Shown here piece by piece: positions 51,369-59,678 of a stretch of 64,000 bases of DNA. The stretch lies in NCBI RefSeq assembly GCF_036967205.1, contig NZ_CP146022.1, positions 248,001-312,000 on the forward strand, written 5' to 3'. This DNA is from Streptomyces sp. Q6 (GTDB lineage: Bacteria; Actinomycetota; Actinomycetes; Streptomycetales; Streptomycetaceae). Position 1 is the stretch's first letter, and every line of letters begins with the position of its first letter. Below the pieces are notes generated by a model that saw only the letters and a list, made by a program, of their open reading frames with translations, was not told the DNA's origin and searched no databases. Made by a program: the position numbers and the translations under genes.

Positions 51369-52399
51369 GTGTCGTCGACGAGCTCCTGGTCGTGTGCGCC
51401 GAACGGCACGTCGAGGCCGGTGTGGTGGAGCGCGATCTGGTCGGGGTGGCTGAAGCCGGGCAGTACGACGGCGTGCGGGGCGCGGTCGAGGCAGTGCCGC
51501 AGGGCGAGGCCGGGCAGCGCCTCGTCACCGAAGCGCTCGCGCAGCGGCCGCAATCCGTCGCGCACGATGCGCCGGACGCCGGGGTGGAACCAGGGGTGCC
51601 CGGCGCAAGCGGGGGAGGGCGGGGCGGAGGGCGGCGCCGCGAGCAGGCCGTGGGCCAGCGGCGAGGTGATCAGCACCCTCAGGCCCCGTTCGGCGGCGTA
51701 GTCGAAGACGTCGGCGCCGTCGATGCGGACCGGCCCGGTCAGGGCGTTGTACGTGACCACGAGGACATCGGGGGCCAGGGCCCGCACGGCCCGGCCGAAA
51801 GCGCGCCGGGTGTCGGCGGAGGCGGTCGCGCCCGGGACCCGCAGGCCCACGGAGCGGACGACACCGCTGTCGCGCCAGGCACTCAACGGGCGTACGGCGT
51901 CGGCCAGATGACGCCCGTCGGGGCCGAAGTCCGGGCGGTCGAGGACGTAGAGATCCAGATAGTCCGTGGCGAGGTTGTCCAGGGTCTGCTTGAACTGGTG
52001 GTGCAGGTGCGGAGCGGCGTACGGGTGCGGGGCCGTGCCGCGGAAGTGGCCGGCCGCGCACGCGATCCGGACGGTCTCCCGCGGCACCTCGCTCCACAGG
52101 CTGCTCAGGAGCCGCTCGGTGCGGCCGAGCCCGCAGATGTCGGCGACCGCGATGAGGTTCGTGCCGTGCTTGAGGGCGCTGCGCACGGCGTCCAGCCACC
52201 GCCCCGCGTCGTCGCCCCCATGCCCATGCGCCCCGCCCGCATGTCCATGGGCCCCGGCCGCTTGGACGCCTTCCGCCGAGGCTCCCTCCTCGCCTGCTGC
52301 GGCCGCGTGCGGCGCGAACGACGGCGGCCAGCAGGACAGTCCGACGGGGTGCACGCCACGGCCCTCGTAGAGGAGGCGTGCGGACAGCATGGAGGTCAC
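51266..52399 (-). CDS. Aldo/keto-reductase-like protein lacking catalytic residues
   Basis: The product is 377 residues with the AKR barrel order (SALKHGTNLIAVADICG, TLDNLATDYLDLYVLDRPDF, PDVLVVTYNALTG, GLALRHCLDRAPHAVVLPGF). The tetrad appears lost: the Tyr position is Cys (ADICGLG), the Lys position lies in ACAAGH without Lys, and the His position is Asp (VLDRPD). Residues ~31-63 are an unusual insert with HGH repeats (AGAHGHAGGAHGHGG). A binding or regulatory role is more likely than catalysis. GTG 52399 has AGAGAG upstream. Confidence 0.75.
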   Translation of the reverse strand: MTSMLSARLLYEGRGVHPVGLSCWPPSFAPHAAAAGEEGASAEGVQAAGAHGHAGGAHGHGGDDAGRWLDAVRSALKHGTNLIAVADICGLGRTERLLSSLWSEVPRETVRIACAAGHFRGTAPHPYAAPHLHHQFKQTLDNLATDYLDLYVLDRPDFGPDGRHLADAVRPLSAWRDSGVVRSVGLRVPGATASADTRRAFGRAVRALAPDVLVVTYNALTGPVRIDGADVFDYAAERGLRVLITSPLAHGLLAAPPSAPPSPACAGHPWFHPGVRRIVRDGLRPLRERFGDEALPGLALRHCLDRAPHAVVLPGFSHPDQIALHHTGLDVPFGAHDQELVDDTYARLRSRLSRTMGSSASVASDGSGAREPTNSSA

Positions 52400-52818
52400 C
52401 CGGGTCTCTCTTTCGGTCGGACTGGTGCGGCACCGTCCTTGCGGTGTCGGCCCGTCGGCCCGTTGATCAGGGGGCGGGCGGCAGGAGCGGGGGTCCTCCA
52501 CAGTGACCCGCCGTCCGGCGTGCCGCATCCCGCGACGCGGCTCAGATCCGGCTCATCTCCCCCGCGCCGCGCGAAACATCCCAGGTCCCGCTCAACACGG
52601 GCCTGCCGGGGCTCAGTTGGAGCCAGTTCCGGCGCTCGGCGAATGAGCCCGAAACGGGCCCCGCTCAGGTTGGATCATCGACCCGGCACCCAGCAAGGTT
52701 GCTGCTGTTCCCGGTGCACGGCAGGCACATGTGGGAGCCGTGCGGCCGTACGGACCGCGCGCCTCACCGCCGATGCCGCCCCGCCTTCTCGTGTCCGACG
52801 TCTGCGAGGACCCCCACC
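52400..52818. promoter_or_regulatory. Divergent region before conservon
   Basis: These 419 bp separate the AKR-like start from cvnA. CAGCAA (52691-52696) and TTGCTG (52699-52704) form a short palindrome 115 bp upstream of cvnA. No gene or clear promoter pair is seen. Confidence 0.4.
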
Positions 52819-54577
52819 ATGCGTGATCACGACCCCGGCCCGCCCGCCGCTCCGCCGCCGGGCACCCACCGGCCCGAGCCGACCGGCCCCGGGGCGCGCG
52901 TCGGTCTGGTTCCGGCGGCCACGGCCACGGTGGTCGCGGCCTCCGGCTACGGTGTCGCCCTGGCCGGCTGGTCGCCCGCGGGCGTGCTCGGCGCGGGCAT
53001 CTGCGCGGCCGTCGGCTGCACCGCGGCCCTGACCGGCGGCTGGGTCGGCGCCCGGCGCGCCGCGGCCGAGGCCCTCGCGCGGCAGAGCCGGGAGAAGGGC
53101 CAACAGGACGCCGTCATACGGCAGTTGGCCGCACGCCTGGAGGAGGGCATAGGCGAGATAGCCGCCCTGGCCGAGCGGGTCCGCCGCGACGAGCAGGTCA
53201 CGCAGGCCGCTCCCCCGGCCGTCGTTCCGACCGGCCCCGAACCCCTTGAGCAGCTGGGCCGCGCCGTGCAGCAGACCCTGTACGCCGGGCACGCGGCCGT
53301 GATCGCCGCGGGCACCCGGCAGCAGGTCGACGCGTTCGTCAGCATCGCCCGCAAACTCCAGGCCCTGGTCACCCGCAGCCTGGAGCGCCTCGACGGCGTG
53401 GAGCGCGAGGTGGAGGACCCCGAACTCCTCGACGCGCTCTTCCAGATCGACCACCTCATCACCCGCGTGCACCGGGCGGTGGAGAACATCGCCATCCTCG
53501 GCGGCGCCGTCCCGCGTCACATCAACTCCCCCGTGCCGCTGGCCACGTTGCTGCGCCAGGCCGTCGCCGAGACCGAGCATTTCGCCCGCGTGCGCGTCAT
53601 CCGCCCGCCCGCCGGCTACCTGGTGGTCGGTCATGCCGCGGCCGAGGCGATCCACCTCGTCGCCGAGCTCGCCGAGAACGCCACCCGCTTCTCCCCGCCG
53701 AGCACCCAGGTCTCCATCCGGCCGCAGGCCGTGGCGGCCGGGATCGTCGTCGAGATCGACGACCGCGGCCTCGGGCTCACCGGCGACCAGGCCGCGCAGC
53801 TCAACCGGCTGCTGGCCGAACCCGAACACGTCGACGTCAACCAGCAGTTGCGCGACGGACGGACGGGACTGCTGGTCGCCGCCCGCATCGCCCGTCGCCG
53901 TGGGCTGAGCGTGCGGTTGCAGTCGAACGTGTACGGCGGCACGCAGGCCGTCGTGCTCTTCCCGCACGCGATCCTCCACCGGGAGCAGACCGCGCCGGAA
54001 CCGACACAAGCACAAGCACCGGCACCGGCACCGGCACCGGCCGTCGCGTCCCGGCCGGCGCCCGCGGTGGCCGCCGTGGCCCCGGCGGCGTCGGATCCGG
54101 TGCGCTCCTCCGCCGTGACGACCGGCTGGGGCCCGGCCCCGGCCGCCGCCCCGTCGCACGCGCAGGCCCCGGCCGCCGTGCGCGCACCGGTCCCGCGCCC
54201 CCGCCAGGAGCTCCCGCAGCGCACCGGCCGCCCCCAACCGGCGCCCGCCCACGCCGTCCAGCAGCCCGCTCCGGCCGCACCCTTCCCCACGCCCGCCGCG
54301 ACGCCCCCGCCGCCGCCTCGGACGAGCGCCCCCGCTCGCCCAACGCGCCGCCCACGGCAGCTACTTGGCCCCCGAGCTGCGCGCCCCGGCCCCGGAGCAG
54401 CCGCAGTCCGCACCGACCGATGGCGAGGCGCCTGCCGCCGGTCCCGTCACCGATCTGTGGCAGCGCTACAGCCAGGGCTACCAGCAGGCCACCGAGCCCG
54501 CCCCGGTCACCGGCGGACACGCACTGCCGCCGGCCGCCCCTGACGCCCCCGCGTCCCCCACCTCCCAGGAGTCCTGA
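52819..54577 (+). pseudogene. cvnA: Conservon sensor histidine-kinase-like protein CvnA with one frameshift
   Basis: From ATG 52819: two hydrophobic segments (~25-75), a coiled coil, a dimerisation-like region (FVSIARKLQALVTRSLERLD) and a histidine-kinase-type ATPase domain (HLVAELAENATRFSPPSTQV, EIDDRGLGL). A Pro/Ala-rich tail follows. The original frame ends out of phase at 54543. Adding one base in the C-run near 54330 gives the usual tail (AAHGSYLAPELRAPAPE ... TDLWQRYSQGYQQA) and a stop at 54577 in a TGATG overlap with cvnB. The kinase domain is unaffected. An assembly error is plausible. Confidence 0.88.
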
Positions 54578-54990
54578 TGTCCCACCCCGCCCCCGCCCAG
54601 ACCCAGGACCTCGACTGGCTCCTCGCCGACTTCGCCGCCCGGGTGCCCGGCACCACCGGCGCGATCCTGGCCACCAGCGACGGCGTCCTGCGCCATCGGC
54701 ACGCCCTGGACGGCGTCCCCGCCGAGCGGCTCAGCGCCATCGTCACCGGTCTGTGCTCGATGGGCGGCGGCCTCGCCGCGAGCGTCCAGGCCGGCGTGGG
54801 TGACGTCGAGCAGATCGTCGTGCAGTGCGCGGGCGGTCTCCTGTTCGTCGCCAAGGCCGGGGAGAACGGCGTACTCGGCGTGCTGACCACGAAGAACGCC
54901 GACCCCGGGATCATCGGCTACGAGATCGGTCTCCTGGTGCGCAGCGTCCACGGCCACCTCGGGACCCCGGCCCGGACGCCCGCCCTGTGA
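54577..54990 (+). CDS. cvnB: Conservon roadblock/LC7 protein CvnB
   Basis: The product is 137 residues of the roadblock/LC7 fold (LDWLLADFAARVPGTTGAIL, LSAIVTGLCSMGGGLAASVQ). In conservons, CvnB binds CvnA and CvnD as a scaffold or GTPase-activating partner. It is coupled by TGATG to cvnA and by GTGA to cvnC. Confidence 0.95.
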   Translation: MSHPAPAQTQDLDWLLADFAARVPGTTGAILATSDGVLRHRHALDGVPAERLSAIVTGLCSMGGGLAASVQAGVGDVEQIVVQCAGGLLFVAKAGENGVLGVLTTKNADPGIIGYEIGLLVRSVHGHLGTPARTPAL

Positions 54991-55391
54991 CGTCCATGCA
55001 CCCTCACGATCCTCGTCCCTCCGACGCGCAGCCCTGGGTCTCCCAGGAGGCCGCCACCTTGCGCATGTACGCGGTCACCGGCGGCCGCACCCGGGCCGCC
55101 CGCCCCCTGGACCTGGCCGTGCTGCTGCGCACCGCCGCCCGCGCCCGGCTGGCCGGGACACCGGCGGAGCCGGGACCTGAGGGCGCCGAAGTCCTGCGGC
55201 TGTGCCGTCCGCAGGCGCTGTCGGTGGCCGAACTCGCCGCCCGGCTGCGTCTTCCGGTGCCGGTCCTGCAAGTGATCCTTTCCGACCTCATCGACTCCCG
55301 TGCCCTGGTCCCCGTACCACCGGCGAAGGCCGGGCAGGCGAGCAACCCGCACACCCTGGAGGCCGTCCTTGAAGGACTCCGTGCCCTGTGA
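54987..55391 (+). CDS. cvnC: Conservon DUF742 protein CvnC
   Basis: The product is 134 residues with the DUF742 pattern: LRMYAVTGGRTRAARPLDLA, CRPQALSVAELAARLRLPVP, then VLQVILSDLIDSRALV. The last part looks like a winged helix. It starts at GTG 54987 inside the cvnB stop. The cvnD start lies inside its 3' end. Confidence 0.93.
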   Translation: MTSMHPHDPRPSDAQPWVSQEAATLRMYAVTGGRTRAARPLDLAVLLRTAARARLAGTPAEPGPEGAEVLRLCRPQALSVAELAARLRLPVPVLQVILSDLIDSRALVPVPPAKAGQASNPHTLEAVLEGLRAL

Positions 55392-56004
55392 CCCCGCCCC
55401 CGGGGCGGACCACGAGCCCGAGCCGCTGAAGATCCTCATCGCGGGCGGTTTCGGTGTCGGCAAGACGACCATGGTCGCGGCCGCCAGTGAGATCGAGCCG
55501 CTCACCACGGAGGCGGCGCTCACCGAAGCGAGCCGTCCCGTGGACGTGCTCACCGGCACCGAGGACAAGACGACGACCACGGTCGCCATGGACTTCGGCC
55601 GGATCACCCTGCCCGGCCGGCATCTGCAACTGCTGCTGTTCGGCACACCCGGCCAGGACCGGTTCTGGTTCATGTGGGACAACCTGGCGCTCGGCGCGAT
55701 CGGCGCCGTCGTCCTCGCCGACACACGTCGCCTCGACGCCTGCTTCCCGGCCGTCGAGTACTGCGACGACCGCGGGCTGCCGTACATCGTCGCGGTCAAC
55801 CGGTTCGACCGCACCCACCGCTACACCGACGACGAGATCCGGGGCGCGGCCCGGCTGCACCCGCACATCCCCGTCGTGCAGTTCGACGCCCGCGACACGG
55901 CGTCCGCCCGGCGCACCCTGATCACGCTGACCGAGCACGCCCTGCACCTGGCGCTGACCCGGACCACCGACTCCGAACGGACCGCTCACACTCATGCCCT
56001 TTGA
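55369..56004 (+). CDS. cvnD: Conservon Ras-like GTPase CvnD
   Basis: The product is about 211 residues. G1 is AGGFGVGKTTMV, G3-like is LFGTPGQDRFWFMWD, G4-like is VAVNRFDR, all matching conservon GTPases. TTG 55369 has GGAGG 7 nt upstream; GTG 55381 with GAAGGA upstream is an equally possible start. It overlaps both neighbouring genes. CvnD is the GTP switch of the conservon complex, which behaves like a membrane-associated G-protein system in Streptomyces. Confidence 0.93.
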   Translation: MKDSVPCDPAPGADHEPEPLKILIAGGFGVGKTTMVAAASEIEPLTTEAALTEASRPVDVLTGTEDKTTTTVAMDFGRITLPGRHLQLLLFGTPGQDRFWFMWDNLALGAIGAVVLADTRRLDACFPAVEYCDDRGLPYIVAVNRFDRTHRYTDDEIRGAARLHPHIPVVQFDARDTASARRTLITLTEHALHLALTRTTDSERTAHTHAL

Positions 56005-56563
56005 CTCCGCCTCCGGGTTCCACCTGCCCGCCCAGGACACCGAACTCGCGCGCCGCGAGCAGCGGTTGGCCGAGCTGGGTCTCGATCTGCACGGCACCGA
56101 CGCGCAGTTCGACGAGGCGGCCCGCCGTCTCGCCCAGGCCGCGGGAACCCCGTACGCCATGGTGAACCTGATCACCGACCAGCAGTACTTCGTCGGTCTG
56201 CACACCCCCGACGCGCCGAACGACCCGCAGGCCGAGGCCGCCGCCCCCGTCGGGCGCACCATGTCGCGCGAGCACGGCTACTGCCCCGCCGTCCTGGAGC
56301 GGCGCAAGCCCCTCGTGCTGCACGACGTGTACTCCGCGCCCCGGTTCTCCTCGAACCCGGTGGTCGACGAGCTCGGCATCCGTGTCTACTACGGCGCCCC
56401 GCTCATCGACCACCACACGGGTACGGTGCTCGGCACCGTCTGCGCGGTCGGGCCCGACCCGCGGACCCTCGACACCTCCCGCGACGCCCTGGAGATGATC
56501 AAGCAGTTCCGCGATCAGGTCATGAACCAGATCTACCAGCGAGCGGGCGAGCCCCTCCCGTAG
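55994..56563 (+). CDS. GAF-domain protein, conservon-linked
   Basis: The product is 189 residues, nearly all one GAF domain (AQAAGTPYAMVNLITDQQYF, MSREHGYCPAVLERRKPLVL, GIRVYYGAPLIDHHTGTVLG). It begins 11 bp inside cvnD, so it is part of the conservon operon. Conservons often end with cytochrome P450 or effector genes; here the fifth gene is a GAF sensor, perhaps giving ligand or redox input. Cys and His residues occur around GYCPAV. The end overlaps the convergent acyl-CoA dehydrogenase gene by 44 bp. Confidence 0.88.
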   Translation: MPFDSASGFHLPAQDTELARREQRLAELGLDLHGTDAQFDEAARRLAQAAGTPYAMVNLITDQQYFVGLHTPDAPNDPQAEAAAPVGRTMSREHGYCPAVLERRKPLVLHDVYSAPRFSSNPVVDELGIRVYYGAPLIDHHTGTVLGTVCAVGPDPRTLDTSRDALEMIKQFRDQVMNQIYQRAGEPLP

Positions 56564-57800
56564 CCGCCCGGGACCTCGTGGCTCCCGACATGACCGTGAC
56601 GGCCGCCGTCTGACGCAGTGCGGCGGCCAGCCGGACGGACCACTGCTCGCCGCGCGCCGAGCCCACGGCGATCTGCGCGAGCCGGTGCCACTGCACGTCC
56701 GAGGTGCCGGCCGGTGCGTAGATGTGGGCGGCGTCGCGGTACATCCGCTCCAGGCCGCGCTCGGCCGACAGACCGGTGGCCGCGTGCACCTCCATCGCGG
56801 TGCGCGCCGAGTCCATCGCCGACTCGACGTTGACGACCTTGGCGTTCATCAGTTCGGCGTCGCAGGGCAGGCCGAGGTCGAGCAGGTGCACGGCGTGGTA
56901 GGCGAGGGTGCGGGCGGTCATGAGGCGGGACTGCATCTGCCCCAACTTCTGCGCCACGACAGGCTGTTCGGCGAGCGGTTTGCCGTACCGGGTCTGGGCG
57001 GCGGCGTACGCACAGGTCTCCTCGACGACCGCCTGGTGGATGCCGAGCGACACCGCCGTCAGGTTGGCCCGTCCGTACAACACACTGGAGGAGTAAGCGA
57101 CTTCGAGCCCCTGCCCCTCCTTGCCGAGCCGGTTCGCGACCGGTATCCGGCACTCGTCGAACCTCAGCTCCCCGAAGGAGAAGCCGTGCAGTCCCATCGC
57201 CGGGGTGTGCGGGGCGAGCGAGAAGCCGGGCCGGTCCGCCTCCACCAGGAACGCCGACAGACCTCGCGAACCCTCCCCCGTCCGGACGACCACACCGTGG
57301 ACGTCGCCGACGTGGCTGTTGCCGACGAAGACCTTGCTGCCGTTGAGGACGTAGCTGTCGCCCTCGCGCCGGGCCGTCGACTCCATGCCGAGGACATGGC
57401 CGCCGGACTGGGGCTCGGTCACCGCGATCGTGGGCAGGCAGTCCCCGGCCGCGACGGCCGGAAGCCAGTGCCGCTTCTGCTCGTCGTCGCCGAAGTGCAG
57501 GATCTTCGCCACGCCGAGCTGGGACGCCTGTGCCATCGCGCCCATCGCTCCGCTGACCCGTGCCAGTTCCTCCACGATGATCGTCTTCGCCCGGTGGCCC
57601 AGACCCATCCCGCCGAACTCACGCCCGATGGTGACGCCGATCCAGCCGCGCCGGGCGATCTCCCTGGCGAGCTTCTCCTCGACCGCCCGCGAGGCCTCCA
57701 TCCCCGCGACCTGAGGAGCCACCTCCGCCTCGGCGAACGCGCGCACCTCCCGGCGCAGCTCTTCGAGCCGGGCGTCGGTGAAATAGCCGTACCCCTCCAT
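56520..57800 (-). CDS. Acyl-CoA dehydrogenase family protein
   Basis: The product is 426 residues with the acyl-CoA dehydrogenase layout: an N-terminal helical domain, FAD/substrate strand LPTIAVTEPQSGGHVLGMES, MGLHGFSFGELRFDECRIPV, SLGIHQAVVEETCAYAAAQT and C-terminal YRDAAHIYAPAGTSDVQWHR. The catalytic Glu of classical members is not obvious in that last segment. GGAGGA lies upstream of ATG 57800. It stands alone, so its acyl substrate or hydroxylase-like role is unknown. Confidence 0.88.
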   Translation of the reverse strand: MEGYGYFTDARLEELRREVRAFAEAEVAPQVAGMEASRAVEEKLAREIARRGWIGVTIGREFGGMGLGHRAKTIIVEELARVSGAMGAMAQASQLGVAKILHFGDDEQKRHWLPAVAAGDCLPTIAVTEPQSGGHVLGMESTARREGDSYVLNGSKVFVGNSHVGDVHGVVVRTGEGSRGLSAFLVEADRPGFSLAPHTPAMGLHGFSFGELRFDECRIPVANRLGKEGQGLEVAYSSSVLYGRANLTAVSLGIHQAVVEETCAYAAAQTRYGKPLAEQPVVAQKLGQMQSRLMTARTLAYHAVHLLDLGLPCDAELMNAKVVNVESAMDSARTAMEVHAATGLSAERGLERMYRDAAHIYAPAGTSDVQWHRLAQIAVGSARGEQWSVRLAAALRQTAAVTVMSGATRSRAATGGARPLAGRSGS

Positions 57801-58146
57801 CAACAATCCTCCGCATGACGGCACCCCGGCCCGCGGCCGGCGGGGCGGGGTGCATCCGGATCCAGGCGGCACTGCCCGGAACAAGAGCACAGGCCACCCG
57901 GCCACCACCAGTTCACGCGGCACCCGGGACCTGACCACAGTGGATGATCATCAGCGCGGCCCGCACCCTCACATCGGGCTCATTCGAGGGTCACTCGCCC
58001 GCGGGGACCGCCCCGGACCGGTGGTCCGGACTCGAGAGGCGGAGGGCCGGCCGTCCCGGCGCGAGGACCCGTTCGGCGACCGCGAGAGCCGTCGCGTATC
58101 CGGGGAGCGGGCCGCGGGTGCGCTACCGCATTCGCGCGCGGAGGCC
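57801..58146. other. Intergenic region with hairpin
   Basis: No gene is seen. CCGGACC (58013-58019) and GGTCCGG (58023-58029) form a 7-bp stem with a 3-nt loop about 120 nt beyond the STAS stop, which may terminate the phosphatase/B12/STAS operon. Confidence 0.45.
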
Positions 58147-58575
58147 CTACCTGGGCTGCGAAGACCCGTCCGTCACGGCGTGGGCGTTGCCGTCATGAGA
58201 GGCCTCGGCGTCACCGGCGGAAGCCTCCTCGGGCACGCTCGACTCCGCGTCGCCGACCAGGTGCTCGAACGTCCCGGTGACGGTGAGCATGCGGTCCAGA
58301 CGCAGCGGGCGCCCGACCAGGCGCAGGCCGCCCCCGGCCAGGTCCAGCCGACGGCGCAGTCCGAGGAGGACGGACAGCCCCATGGAGTCGATGCACTCCA
58401 GGCCGGCGCAGTCCAGGCGGAGCACACGCACCTCGTGATGCTCGTCCAGGGCTCGCCCGACGTAGTCGGTCAGGTGGGTGCTGGTGTCGTAGTCGAGGGC
58501 CCCGGCGATGCGGACGGTCAGCACACCGTCGCTCGCTCCGGCGGTGGTGATGTTCAGGGCGGCGTAGACACTCAT
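58147..58575 (-). CDS. STAS-domain anti-sigma-factor antagonist
   Basis: The product is 142 residues. The STAS fold is clear: LTVRIAGALDYDTSTHLTDY, VRVLRLDCAGLECIDSMGLS, VLLGLRRRLD. The Ser in CIDSMGLS is the position phosphorylated by anti-sigma kinases and dephosphorylated by SpoIIE-type phosphatases. A charged tail of about 30 residues follows the domain. ATG 58575 overlaps the B12-protein stop (ATGA). It is the last gene of the operon and its probable output. The kinase partner is not in the window. Confidence 0.92.
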   Translation of the reverse strand: MSVYAALNITTAGASDGVLTVRIAGALDYDTSTHLTDYVGRALDEHHEVRVLRLDCAGLECIDSMGLSVLLGLRRRLDLAGGGLRLVGRPLRLDRMLTVTGTFEHLVGDAESSVPEEASAGDAEASHDGNAHAVTDGSSQPR

Positions 58576-59678
58576 GCGGGCTGTCCGGGTCGGGGAACGG
58601 TGAGGGCTTTGCGGGCCTCGGCGAGGATACCGGTGGCGCGCGGGAAGTCCTTCAGCTGCTGCCGCAGGGAGTCCAGCACGGGCAGCAGGCTCGCCACGGG
58701 GACACCGCGGCTGCTGAGAATGCCGGCGGCCCACACGAGGAACGTGGTGAACAGGTCGGCGTCGTCGACGTACAACGCGGTGGCGAGGTACGTGACGATG
58801 TGGTCGATGTCCTCGATCGTGCGCTCCAGCTGGAACTCGCTGTAGCTGCGCAGCGGTGGGAACGCGATCTCGACGTCCACGAGGGTCTGCTTGATCAGTT
58901 GCCGCTTCGTCTGCCGGACGACGGTGTACTCCTGGTCGCTGAGGTGCGGCAGGTCGAGGTCGGGCAGCCGGGCCGCCTCGACGGAGGGGCGTCGCAGCCC
59001 CTCGACGAGCAGCTCGTGCGCGGCGCGGGCGTCGGGTGCCCAGGTGGCCTGCATCCTGCGGGCGTAGCGGCCCTGCGGGCCGAAGGCGGCGCCACCGGCC
59101 ATGACCGGGATCCCGGCGGCCTGGCAGGCGCTGATCGCGGTGTGCGCCGTGGGCAGATGCGCCGGGACGGAGGAGGAGAGCAGGACGGCGTCGGCGGCAC
59201 GCTGGTGCAGGTGCGCGACGAGGTGCTCGGTGGGGACCTGCGCTCCGAGGTAGGCGACGCTCCAGCCGCGCAGCCGCAGGGTCTCGGCGAGCAGCCGAGC
59301 CGGCAGGGCGTGCCACTCCCCGTCCACGCAGGCCACCGTCAGCCGGCCGCGGGACGGGCCGGACCGGGCGCGGGCGGCGATGTCGGCGACGGCGGAGACG
59401 CAGCGCTCGTTGATCGCGGTCGCCGCGTGCTCCTGCGCCACGGAGATCGCGTTCGCCGCCCACTGGTCCCCGACGCGTGCCTGGACCGGAGCGATCAGTT
59501 CGAGCAGCACCCGCTCGGCCCGCTCCTGCACCTGCCCGGGTTCGCCCTCTTCCACGGCGAACCGCACCAGTGCCGTGGCGTGCGTGTCGTCGCAGTCGAG
59601 CGCCGCTCTCCACAACTGCTCGCGCAGGACGCCGAAGTTCAGCGTCTCGTCCTGGGTGCGCGTCCCGTCTGTCGTCAT
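58572..59678 (-). CDS. Cobalamin-binding protein with CarH-like cap, putative light or B12 sensor
   Basis: The product is 368 residues. Residues ~15-105 are a B12-binding helical cap with W73-x9-E83-H84 (WAANAISVAQEH), the motif of adenosylcobalamin photoreceptors such as CarH. Residues ~110-225 are a B12-binding Rossmann domain with GEWHALPARL, whose His123 is the probable lower cobalt ligand, though the usual Gly after it is Pro. Residues ~230-368 are an all-helical domain with no DNA-binding signature. Coupled to a phosphatase and a STAS protein, it probably feeds light or B12 status to partner switching. Confidence 0.85.
   Translation of the reverse strand: MTTDGTRTQDETLNFGVLREQLWRAALDCDDTHATALVRFAVEEGEPGQVQERAERVLLELIAPVQARVGDQWAANAISVAQEHAATAINERCVSAVADIAARARSGPSRGRLTVACVDGEWHALPARLLAETLRLRGWSVAYLGAQVPTEHLVAHLHQRAADAVLLSSSVPAHLPTAHTAISACQAAGIPVMAGGAAFGPQGRYARRMQATWAPDARAAHELLVEGLRRPSVEAARLPDLDLPHLSDQEYTVVRQTKRQLIKQTLVDVEIAFPPLRSYSEFQLERTIEDIDHIVTYLATALYVDDADLFTTFLVWAAGILSSRGVPVASLLPVLDSLRQQLKDFPRATGILAEARKALTVPRPGQPA

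Noticed and set aside
52105-52359. An alternative protein in the frame opposite the His-rich AKR insert
   Set aside because: It is Arg/Pro-rich with no ribosome-binding site, and the AKR frame is supported on both sides of the insert.
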